Source: Alphaproteobacteria bacterium
GTDB taxonomy: Bacteria > Pseudomonadota > Alphaproteobacteria > Rhodobacterales > Rhodobacteraceae
DNA: 12,114 nt
Reading direction: 5' to 3'
NCBI GenBank assembly: GCA_003695135.1
Contig: RFIR01000089.1
Location: 1-12,114 of the forward strand
The translations under genes and the position numbers were made by a program. This document shows positions 1 through 5,281 of this stretch, piece after piece (within the stretch, counting starts at the first letter, position 1; each line of letters starts with the position of its first letter). The notes under the pieces were generated by a model, which was not told the origin of the DNA, ran no database searches, and saw only the letters and a program-made list of their open reading frames with translations.

Positions 1-748
1 CGTCCGGCCCGCCCGGCCCCCGCTCCTCGCGCCGCCGGCGCCACCGGCGCGGCCACGGCCCGCTCCAGTAACCCTCATGCGGCGGGCGAATGCATGACAG
101 GATCGCCCGCGGCCCGGCGAATGCCAGCCGGCTGATCGGGTTGCGCCTGAGCCGCGCCTTCATCTCCTCCACCCGCATCACCTCGCCGATGCGGCGGTCG
201 AGAAACGCCCAGGTACGTTCGGAGTTCTCGCTGTTATCGCCCAGCCAGTAGAGGATGGTGGCCGAGATCACCCCGGCAAGGCTCGCCCGCTTGGTGTACC
301 AGTTGTAGTCCTCGGCGCGGTCGCCGAGCCCGTTCCAGATCACATCGGCGGTATGCCAGATCGCCCGCGCGCCATCCACCGCATGGATCGGCAGGGCGAA
401 CAGCGCCGCCGCCCGGCGCACCGCCTCCTTGTGCGGGGCGACCAGTTCCAGCCGCCGGCGCACCGCATGGGCGATGCGTTCCGAATAGCGCAGATGCGCC
501 AGCGACCCCGCCGCCAGCTCCTCGGCCAGCTGCCGGTCGGCGCGGTCGTGAAAGGCGAGCGCCAGATCGACGCCGCCGCGCGGGAACAGGGCGCGCGCGG
601 TCTCGACATCGACCCCGACATCCTGCGCGGCCATGCGCAGGGCCGCATCGCTCCAGCCGTCGAAGGGAACCTGGACCAGCACCGCGTCGAGAAGCCGGTC
701 CTTCAGCGCGTCGATCCCGCTCGGGGCCTCGTCCCGGGTCTCCGTCAT
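1..748 (-). CDS. COQ9 family ubiquinone biosynthesis protein (3' end outside window)
   Basis: COQ9 proteins bind lipid and assist COQ7-type hydroxylation of demethoxyubiquinone at the membrane. Reading leftward from the ATG at 748-746 gives 249 codons with no stop, so the gene runs past base 1. The start MTETRDEAPSGIDALKDR is preceded by a strong GGAAGGGGAAGG ribosome site ending 3 bases upstream. The family's signature lies in the C-terminal half: YNWYTKRA at residues 148-155, then LAGVISATILYWLGDNSE and RTWAFLDRRIGEVMRVEEMK. The visible C-terminus is very basic and proline/glycine rich (RRWRRRREERG). The visible length already equals or exceeds usual family size, so only a few codons are probably missing. 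It is divergent from the acyl-CoA synthetase gene. Family assignment is firm; the exact 3' end is unknown. Confidence 0.9.
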   Translation of the reverse strand, partial: MTETRDEAPSGIDALKDRLLDAVLVQVPFDGWSDAALRMAAQDVGVDVETARALFPRGGVDLALAFHDRADRQLAEELAAGSLAHLRYSERIAHAVRRRLELVAPHKEAVRRAAALFALPIHAVDGARAIWHTADVIWNGLGDRAEDYNWYTKRASLAGVISATILYWLGDNSENSERTWAFLDRRIGEVMRVEEMKARLRRNPISRLAFAGPRAILSCIRPPHEGYWSGPWPRRWRRRREERGPGGPD

Positions 749-777
749 GAACCTTCCCCTTCCATGCCGTCGATACC

Positions 778-806
778 AAGTTAGGCCCGGTTCGCGCATC
801 CGGCAA
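778..806 (-). promoter_or_regulatory. Candidate promoter for the COQ9 gene
   Basis: On the minus strand TTGCCG (806-801) is followed after 17 bases by TAACTT (783-778). Transcription would start near 770 and leave a short leader with the GGAAGGGGAAGG ribosome site. The -35 matches 4 of 6 and the -10 only 3 of 6 consensus positions, so this is plausible but unproven. Confidence 0.35.
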
Positions 807-834
807 GGCTGCGCCTGGAGGCGGCACAGGGGAA

Positions 835-871
835 TTCGCCCTTCGGGCGAAGGCCTCCGGCGGGGATATTT
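835..871 (+). other. Hairpin followed by a Rhodobacterales-type intergenic motif
   Basis: TTCGCCC (835-841), loop TTC, and GGGCGAA (845-851) form a perfect 7-bp stem. Directly after it stands GCCTCCGGCGGGGATATTT (853-871), then an A/G-rich stretch. I recall very similar GGCGGGGATATTT strings in many intergenic regions of Rhodobacteraceae genomes; their role is not settled as far as I know. It could be a terminator-like or small-RNA element, but here it lies between two divergent genes, where neither needs a terminator. Confidence 0.45.
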
Positions 872-953
872 GCGAACCGGAAAAGGAAGGGGCGACACGC
901 CGACCCGCCTGTGCGCGGTTCGGGCCGCTGCTTTCGTGAACCTGTGCAGCCGC

Positions 954-981
954 TTGCGTGCCGGCGCGGCGACGCTAGTCT
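954..981 (+). promoter_or_regulatory. Candidate promoter for the acyl-CoA synthetase gene
   Basis: TTGCGT (954-959), a 16-base spacer and TAGTCT (976-981) give a weak sigma-70-like pair of the kind common in high-GC alphaproteobacteria. The start point would be near 988, about 40 bases before the ATG at 1029, leaving room for the GGGGAGGG ribosome site at 1017-1024. Confidence 0.4.
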
Positions 982-1028
982 GATCGAAACCCGGCGCAGG
1001 CGGGCCGGCGACATTGGGGGAGGGCGCG

Positions 1029-2915
1029 ATGGGCGAGATGGCGACGCTGCAGGACAAGCTGGCGATCGAGCAGGCGATGCCGGTGTCGCAACGCTGGAGC
1101 GCGCGCACGCTCTACGAGTTGCTCTCCCAGACCGCCGCGCGCATGGCCGACCGTCCGGCGCTGAGCTTCCAGCTCCGCTCCGGCCCGCGCGAGAAGGCCG
1201 AGACGCTGAGCTGGCGCGAATTTCACGCAAGGGTGACGCAGGCGGCCAACCTGTTCCGCCGCCTCGGCGTGGGGCCGGACGATGTGGTCGCCTATCTGAT
1301 GCCCAATTGCAACGAGACCGCGATCACGCTCCTGGCCGGGGCCACCGCCGGCATCGTCAACCCGGTCAACCCGCTGCTGGAGGCCGGGCAGATCGCCGCC
1401 ATCCTGCGCGAGACGGGCGCGAAGGTGCTGGTCACGCTGGCGCCGTTTCCGAAATCCGATCTCGCCGCGATGGCGGCCGAGGCGCTGAAGCACGCGCCGA
1501 ATGTCGAGACGGTGCTCGAGGTCGATCTCAAGCGCTATCTTTCGCCGCCGCTTTCCTGGATCATCCCGCTGATCCGGCCGAAACCGGTTGGCGGGCACGC
1601 CGCGCGCATCCTCGATTTCAACGCCGAGATGGCGCGCGAACGCGGCGACCGGCTCGATTTCGAGGAACCGGAGGAAGACCGGGTCTGCGCCTATTTCCAC
1701 ACCGGCGGCACCACCGGCATGCCCAAGATCGCCCAGCACCGCCAGTCCGGCATGATCTACAACGGCTGGTGCGCCACCGAAATCGCGCTGGAGCCCGATG
1801 ACGTGGTGCTCTGCCCGCTGCCGCTGTTTCACGTCTTCGCCGCCTATCCGATCCTGATGGCCTGCGTGTTCTCCGGCGCGCACATGGTGATGCCGACGCC
1901 GCAGGGTTATCGCGGCGAGGGGGTGTTCGACAATTTCTGGAAGCTGATCGAACGCTGGCGGGTCAGCTTCATGGTCATGGTGCCGACGGCGGCCTCGGCG
2001 CTGATGCAGCGCAAGGTCGATGCCGATCTGAGCTCGCTGAAATACGCGCTCTGCGGCTCGGCCCCGCTGCCGGTGGAGCTGTTCCGCAAGTTCGAGACCG
2101 CCTGCGGGGTGAAGATCCTCGAGGGCTACGGCATGACCGAGGCGACCTGCCTGATCTCCTGCAACCCGGTGCATGGCGAGCGCCGCATCGGCTCGGTCGG
2201 GCTGCCCTTTCCCTATACCGATGTGCGCATCCGCCATTTCGATGCCGAGGGCAAGGTCAGCCGCGAATGCGCCACCGACGAGATCGGCGAGATCTGCGTC
2301 TCCAGCCCCGGCGTGTTCCCCGGCTATCGCGAGGCGGACCGCAACAAGGGGGTGTTTACGGCCGACGGCTATCTGCGCACCGGCGATCTCGGCCGCATCG
2401 ACGCGCAGGGCTATCTGTGGATCACCGGCCGCGCCAAGGAGCTGATCATCCGCGGCGGGCACAATATCGACCCGGCGATGATCGAGGAGGCGCTGGCCGC
2501 ACATCCGGCGGTGGCCTTTGCCGGCGCGGTCGGCCAGCCGGATGCGCATGCGGGCGAGCTGCCCTGCGCCTATGTCGAGCTGGTTGCGGGCGCCGAGGTC
2601 GGGGTGGAGGAGCTGATGGCATTCGCCCGCAATCACATCCCCGAGCGTGCGGCCGAGCCGAAATACATCGAGATCCTGGACGAGCTGCCCAAGACCGCCG
2701 TGGGCAAGGTGTTCAAGCCGGCGCTGCGGCGCATGGCGATCGCCCGTGTCTTCGATGCCGCGCTGGCCAAGGCCGGTTTGCACGCCCGTGTGGCCGAGGT
2801 GGTCGAGGACCGCAAACGCGGGCTGGTGGCGCGCATCGAATGCCCCGATCCGGGGGAGCGCGAAGCGGTCGCCACACTGCTCGGCGGCTTCCCGCCCAAG
2901 CACGAGATCGTCTGA
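1029..2915 (+). CDS. Acyl-CoA synthetase (AMP-binding, ANL superfamily)
   Basis: A 628-residue adenylate-forming enzyme expected to activate a carboxylic or fatty acid to acyl-AMP and then acyl-CoA in the cytoplasm. All core motifs are present: the phosphate loop HTGGTTGMPK (224-233), GYGMTEA (366-372), TGDLGRID from 451, the hinge region WITGRAKELIIRGG, and PKTAVGKVFK near the C-terminus with the catalytic lysine at about K560. The length fits the roughly 630-residue AMP-binding subgroup seen in proteobacteria rather than the shorter FadD type. I chose ATG 1029 because GGGGAGGG ends four bases upstream; TTG 1014 lies in or before that site, and ATG 1038 is too far from it. The substrate cannot be read from sequence. 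It is monocistronic, with COQ9 divergent on the left and a long repeat-bearing gap on the right. Confidence 0.9.
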   Translation: MGEMATLQDKLAIEQAMPVSQRWSARTLYELLSQTAARMADRPALSFQLRSGPREKAETLSWREFHARVTQAANLFRRLGVGPDDVVAYLMPNCNETAITLLAGATAGIVNPVNPLLEAGQIAAILRETGAKVLVTLAPFPKSDLAAMAAEALKHAPNVETVLEVDLKRYLSPPLSWIIPLIRPKPVGGHAARILDFNAEMARERGDRLDFEEPEEDRVCAYFHTGGTTGMPKIAQHRQSGMIYNGWCATEIALEPDDVVLCPLPLFHVFAAYPILMACVFSGAHMVMPTPQGYRGEGVFDNFWKLIERWRVSFMVMVPTAASALMQRKVDADLSSLKYALCGSAPLPVELFRKFETACGVKILEGYGMTEATCLISCNPVHGERRIGSVGLPFPYTDVRIRHFDAEGKVSRECATDEIGEICVSSPGVFPGYREADRNKGVFTADGYLRTGDLGRIDAQGYLWITGRAKELIIRGGHNIDPAMIEEALAAHPAVAFAGAVGQPDAHAGELPCAYVELVAGAEVGVEELMAFARNHIPERAAEPKYIEILDELPKTAVGKVFKPALRRMAIARVFDAALAKAGLHARVAEVVEDRKRGLVARIECPDPGEREAVATLLGGFPPKHEIV

Positions 2916-2919
2916 GCCG

Positions 2920-2966
2920 GCCGGACGTTGGTTTCCGGCGTCATCCCCCGGCCCGATCGCGCCGGG
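2920..2966 (+). terminator. Two GC-rich hairpins after the acyl-CoA synthetase stop
   Basis: GCCGGA (2920-2925) pairs with TCCGGC (2934-2939) across an 8-base loop, beginning 4 bases after the stop codon. CCCGGC (2947-2952) pairs with GCCGGG (2961-2966) across another 8-base loop. Neither has a T-run, so if transcription ends here it is by a weak intrinsic or Rho-dependent mechanism. Confidence 0.35.
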
Positions 2967-2984
2967 TTCCATGCGGCGGAGGCT

Positions 2985-3095
2985 CCGTCGGACAGATCCG
3001 GGCGTTCCGCGCGAGCGCCGCGAAATGCGGCGCCATAAACGTTCTTCATGTTTTCACCGTTGATTGAAAAATGTTGATTCTGGAATTATTTCCTA
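2985..3095. repeat. Direct repeat unit A, copy 1 (with hairpin)
   Basis: This 111-bp stretch matches 3113-3223, offset by 128 bp. The best-conserved part starts at AGATCCGGGCGTT (2994) and ends in a hairpin: GCGCCGC (3015-3021), loop GAAAT, GCGGCGC (3027-3033). It is followed by an AT-rich tail containing TTTTCACC, two TTGATT boxes (3060 and 3074) and GGAATTATTTCCTA. Small insertions and deletions separate the two tails. Confidence 0.8.
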
Positions 3096-3310
3096 GAGAC
3101 TCCTGCAAAACCCCGCCGGCCAGACCCGGGCGTTGCGTTCGGGCGCCGCGAAATGCGGCGCCGGCGGCGATTATCCATGATTTTCACCTATTTGATAAAT
3201 ATTGATTGGGGAATTATTTTCTAAATTACTTTACGCGCGCGCGGTCACGATGACCGAAAACCGAGCCGATTCGGTGTTTTGCATTCATGCCGGTGTTTTG
3301 CAGGGTCTCT
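3095..3310. mobile_element. Possible MITE-like or IS-derived element bounded by inverted repeats
   Basis: AGAGACTCCTGCAAAAC (3095-3111) is the reverse complement of GTTTTGCAGGGTCTCT (3295-3310) apart from one extra T. That gives 16-17 bp imperfect terminal inverted repeats around 216 bp with no coding capacity. GAGAC/TGCAAAA ends remind me of some insertion-sequence termini, possibly IS5-like, but I cannot confirm a family. No exact target duplication is clear: CTA occurs next to both ends but at different offsets. The left repeat fills the 17-bp gap between the two A units. Confidence 0.45.
3113..3223. repeat. Direct repeat unit A, copy 2 (with hairpin)
   Basis: Second copy of the 2985-3095 unit. 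Its hairpin is longer and perfect: GGCGCCGC (3142-3149), loop GAAAT, GCGGCGCC (3155-3162). The loop is identical to copy 1. The tail again reads TTTTCACC, TTGAT boxes and GAATTATTTTCTA, about 23% GC. The conserved stem and loop beside a drifting AT-rich tail suggest the stem is the constrained part, though only two copies are available to judge. Confidence 0.8.
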
Positions 3311-3486
3311 TCTAATTACTTTACGTGCGCGCTATTATGATCTCACCAAATCCTTGCGCACTCGGGATATCCTCCTGCACCCGAGTTTTGCAGGGGCCGC
3401 TTCCGAAAGTTTCTTGCGCAAAATCCGGTCTCACTGAAAATCTTGCGCATTCAGGATAACTGCCCGCTGCCGAGTTCCGCAGATTT
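3220..3486. repeat. Degenerate tandem units of about 90 bp
   Basis: Three poorly conserved units can be laid over each other at an offset of 88-91 bases. Units 1 and 2 share AATTACTTTACG (3224-3235 and 3314-3325) followed by a GCGCGC run, and both end in TTTTGCAGGG/TTTTGCAGGGG (3296, 3385). Units 2 and 3 share TCTCAC (3341, 3429), CTTGCGCA (3353-3360, 3442-3449), CAGGATA/CGGGATA, and CCGAGTT followed by GCAG. A further CTTGCGCA stands at 3413-3420, and CGGTGTTTTGCA is repeated 19 bases apart (3272, 3291). Confidence 0.6.
3360..3386 (+). other. Hairpin followed by TTTT within the repeat island
   Basis: ACTCGGG (3360-3366) and CCCGAGT (3380-3386) form a perfect 7-bp stem with a 13-base loop, and the stem is followed by TTTGC so the 3' arm ends in four Ts (3386-3389). 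It resembles a weak intrinsic terminator on the plus strand. Two smaller stems lie upstream: CGGTCA/TGACCG (3242-3256) and ACCGA/TCGGT (3260-3275). Confidence 0.4.
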
Positions 3487-3592
3487 CCTTTTCATTCATC
3501 CAGCCGTGGCCCGTCACCTCCGCCGCGCCCCTGCTCGCGAGGATTTCACTGGATTTTCGGCGCCGACCCGGCTTTGCTGGGATGAATCTGCC

Positions 3593-3598
3593 GGGAGA
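3593..3598 (+). promoter_or_regulatory. Ribosome binding site deciding the esterase start
   Basis: GGGAGA lies 7 bases before ATG 3606. It falls inside the reading frame that would begin at the earlier ATG 3582, which favours 3606 as the true start. Confidence 0.6.
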
Positions 3599-3605
3599 CC
3601 CTTGC

Positions 3606-4487
3606 ATGCACGCGCTCCGTCTTCTCATCCTGCTGGCGCTCGCCGCGCTGCCCCTGCCCGCCGCCGCCTGCGGCGAGACATCCGAATGCCGCGTCGATGG
3701 CGGCGCCTATCTGATCGCCCTGCCCGAAGGGCCGGCGAAGGGCGCGGTCATCTTCCTGCATGGCTATGGCGGCACCGCGAAGGGGCTGATGCGCAACCGG
3801 ACCCTGGTCAAGGCGGTCACCGAACGCGGCTATGCCCTGATCGCGCCGCAGGGGCTGCCCTGGCGGCCGGGGCAGAAGGGCGGCAGCTGGAACATGCGGC
3901 TCTCGCCGGAGCGGCGCGACGACATCGCCTTCCTGCGCGCGGTGGCCGCGGATGCCGGGACCCGCTTCGGCCTGCCCCATGGCGGCATGCTGCTGTCGGG
4001 GTTTTCCGCCGGTGGCATGATGGTCTGGCGCGTGGCCTGCAACGCGCCGGAGGCGTTTCCCGCCTATGCCCCGGTCTCCGGCCTGCTGTGGCGGCCGCTG
4101 CCCGAGAAATGCGCAGGTCCGATGCGGATGCTGCATGTGCATGGCTGGTCCGATCCGGTGGTGCCGATCGAGGGCCGATCGGTCGCCGGGGGGCGCATCA
4201 CCCAGGGCGATCTGTTCCGCGGGCTCGACATCCTGCGCGCCGCCGATGGCTGCGCCAGAGACGATCCCGACAGCTATGACCGCTCGGGCCGCTATCTGAT
4301 CCGGCGCTGGACCGAATGCGCGCCCGGCGCGCGGCTGGAGCTCGCCATGCACCCCGGCGGGCATATGATCCCGAAGGACTGGACCACGCTGGCGCTCGAC
4401 TGGTTCGAGGGTCTGCCGCCGGCGCCGGAGGTCGATCTGGCCTGCAGCAACAAGGACGGCAAGGACGAGCTGGCGGCTTCCTGCTGA
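3606..4487 (+). CDS. Secreted alpha/beta-hydrolase esterase (PHB depolymerase/LpqC-like)
   Basis: A 293-residue exported hydrolase expected to cleave ester bonds in the periplasm or outside. Starting at ATG 3606 gives MHALRLLILLALAALPLPAA, a compact signal peptide with likely cleavage before or at CGE; starting at ATG 3582 would add eight residues before it. The oxyanion-type motif HGYGG is at 52-56, the nucleophile at S134 in GFSAGG, the acid at D183 in HGWSDPVVP, and the histidine at H253 in HPGGHMIP, a complete triad in order. The predicted mature protein has eight cysteines, which suits disulfides in an exported protein. The real substrate (polyester, feruloyl ester or other) is not shown. 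It follows the AT-rich repeat island and looks monocistronic; its own GC content resembles the neighbours. Confidence 0.85.
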   Translation: MHALRLLILLALAALPLPAAACGETSECRVDGGAYLIALPEGPAKGAVIFLHGYGGTAKGLMRNRTLVKAVTERGYALIAPQGLPWRPGQKGGSWNMRLSPERRDDIAFLRAVAADAGTRFGLPHGGMLLSGFSAGGMMVWRVACNAPEAFPAYAPVSGLLWRPLPEKCAGPMRMLHVHGWSDPVVPIEGRSVAGGRITQGDLFRGLDILRAADGCARDDPDSYDRSGRYLIRRWTECAPGARLELAMHPGGHMIPKDWTTLALDWFEGLPPAPEVDLACSNKDGKDELAASC

Positions 4488-4551
4488 CAGGTGGCGCCGG
4501 GCCCGCGACGCCACTGCAGCCTGATCATGTCGTGCCGGATCGGACTAACCC

Positions 4552-4585
4552 GCCCGGGGAGCGCAGCGATCCGGGCATGCGCCCG
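4552..4585 (+). terminator. Overlapping hairpins downstream of the esterase
   Basis: GCCCGG (4552-4557) pairs with CCGGGC (4571-4576) over a 13-base loop. The 3' arm can instead pair as CGGGC (4572-4576) with GCCCG (4581-4585) over ATGC. The two stems exclude each other. No T-run follows. A further stem, GGGCGC/GCGCCC, lies at 4636-4651. In DNA this GC-rich such stems arise easily by chance. Confidence 0.25.
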
Positions 4586-4736
4586 TTCAGCCGCTCTTCT
4601 CGCGCCATGGCGTTCGCGACCTCACCCCCACAGGCGGGCGCATTCGCGCCCACCCGGCCGGGCGCCTGCCCTCGTGTCGAGCACCCCGGACTGAATCGAA
4701 CTGAATGCGACACGTTCGGGCGATGCCGCTTGACCG

Positions 4737-4754
4737 CGCCGGGTTTTCCCGGCG
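4737..4754 (+). other. Perfect hairpin just upstream of the HNH gene
   Basis: CGCCGGG (4737-4743), loop TTTT, CCCGGCG (4748-4754) form a perfect 7-bp stem ending ten bases before ATG 4765. It may end transcription from the esterase side or cover the start of the next gene. It would sit inside the coding sequence if ATG 4705 or 4723 were used. Confidence 0.4.
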
Positions 4755-4764
4755 GGATCGGGTC

Positions 4765-5091
4765 ATGCCCGATGCCGATCCGCCCCCGAATGCCGCCACG
4801 ATGCCCCTCTGCGCCCTCTGCCAGCGCCCCATCCCGCCCGGTGTGCCCGCCGACCGCCACCACCTGATCCCGAAGCTGAAGGGTGGCCGCCGCGGACCGG
4901 TGGTCACGCTGCACCGGATGTGCCATGCCGAGATCCACGCCGCGCTGAGCGAGGCGGAACTGGCGCGCGATTATGCCAGCATCGAGGCGCTGCGCACCCA
5001 TCCCCGGCTCGCCCGCTTCATCGCCTGGCTGGCGGGCAAGCCGGCCGGATTTCACGTCCGAAGCATCGGCCCGCGGCGGCGACGGCGCTGA
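4765..5091 (+). CDS. Small HNH-type nuclease-like protein
   Basis: A 108-residue basic protein with a zinc-finger-like HNH core: CALC at 16-19, DRHHLIPKLKGG at 30-41, and LHRMCHAEIHA at 49-59. This matches the small HNH group in which a Cys pair and a His-rich pair hold a metal beside the nuclease histidine. The remaining C-terminal half (SEAELARDYASIEALRTHPR and following) is helical, ending in a run of arginines. The position that is Asn in classical HNH sites appears to be P45, and the usual first Cys of the second pair is H50, so catalysis is uncertain. Starts at 4705, 4723, 4765 and 4801 share the frame; 4765 is a compromise with only a weak GGGATCGGG upstream, and 4801 is possible. It stands alone, without partner genes that would show a restriction or mobile role. 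Confidence 0.65.
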   Translation: MPDADPPPNAATMPLCALCQRPIPPGVPADRHHLIPKLKGGRRGPVVTLHRMCHAEIHAALSEAELARDYASIEALRTHPRLARFIAWLAGKPAGFHVRSIGPRRRRR

Positions 5092-5100
5092 GCCGGGGGC

Positions 5101-5134
5101 GGTTCGGGGACCGAATCACCTTCGCCACCGAAGG
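5101..5134 (+). terminator. Tandem hairpins after the HNH gene
   Basis: GGTTCGG (5101-5107) pairs with CCGAATC (5111-5117) with one G-T pair, and CCTTCG (5119-5124) pairs with CGAAGG (5129-5134). They begin ten bases after the stop codon. No T-run follows, so this is at best a weak terminator or a stem that stabilises the transcript end. Confidence 0.35.
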
Positions 5135-5217
5135 GCATCCACGGGCCGGTAACGCCTGACGCATCCGCCGACGGACCGGAATCGGCACAGAATTCGGCCC
5201 CGCCCGGCAACCCCGCT

Positions 5218-5236
5218 CTTGTATCCGGCCTACAAG
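5218..5236. promoter_or_regulatory. Palindrome and possible promoter upstream of the cyclopropane synthase
   Basis: CTTGTA (5218-5223) and TACAAG (5231-5236) form a perfect inverted repeat with a 7-base spacer, the layout of a dimeric regulator's operator. It overlaps TTGTAT (5219-5224), which with GTTAAT (5242-5247) 17 bases later makes a weak -35/-10 pair. The start would then be about 30 bases before ATG 5282. Both readings are inference; the repeat itself is directly visible. Confidence 0.4.
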
Positions 5237-5281
5237 CTGCGGTTAATTCGTTCCGACTGGAGCCTGGATCAGGGGTGTCGC

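Larger units (their letters stand above)
2916..3605. other. 690-bp gene-free region with AT-rich repeat island
   Basis: No convincing gene lies here on either strand. The first about 70 bases are GC-rich hairpins after the synthetase stop. From about 2985 to 3486 the DNA is a patchwork of direct and inverted repeats, described separately. Two sub-stretches are strikingly AT-rich: 3041-3100 is about 33% GC and 3171-3230 about 23%, against roughly 70% in the flanking genes. From 3487 to 3605 I see only the ribosome site of the esterase gene, GGATTT repeated ten bases apart (3541 and 3551), and a weak inverted pair (ATTCATCCAG at 3494-3503 and CTGGGATGAAT at 3577-3587). No clear promoter for the esterase was found. 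Confidence 0.7.

Noticed and set aside
745..765. Six-codon minus-strand upstream frame whose TGA overlaps the COQ9 ATG
   Set aside because: It looks like a leader peptide but its codons are just the GGAAGGGGAAGG ribosome site, and it has no ribosome site of its own; probably chance.
1014..1028. TTG 1014 as the acyl-CoA synthetase start
   Set aside because: It overlaps the ribosome site GGGGAGGG that serves ATG 1029.
975..2972. Very long minus-strand open frame opposite the acyl-CoA synthetase
   Set aside because: It mirrors codon structure of a strong plus-strand gene; its protein is rich in H, R, G, D with no motif. Such antisense frames are routine at 70% GC. The same holds for the minus-strand frames over 5243-6697, 7841-9118, 9042-10109 and 10064-11293.
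3060..3207. AT-rich TTGATT boxes and TTATCCATG (3171-3179) considered as IHF or DnaA sites or an origin
   Set aside because: The IHF pattern fails at its TTR end, and TTATCCATG differs from a DnaA box at two of nine positions; there is no cluster of boxes.
2985..3486. Repeat island considered as a CRISPR array
   Set aside because: Repeats are long, divergent and irregular, with no constant short repeat and unique spacers, and no cas gene nearby.
3431..3628. 65-codon minus-strand frame across the end of the repeat island and esterase start
   Set aside because: It has no recognisable family, no ribosome site that I could see, and crosses the esterase start.
3606..3680. Esterase as a lipoprotein (PAAAC at the end of the signal peptide)
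   Set aside because: Position -3 is Ala and not Leu/Val/Ile, a poor lipobox; ordinary cleavage with the Cys used in a disulfide is more likely, though not excluded.
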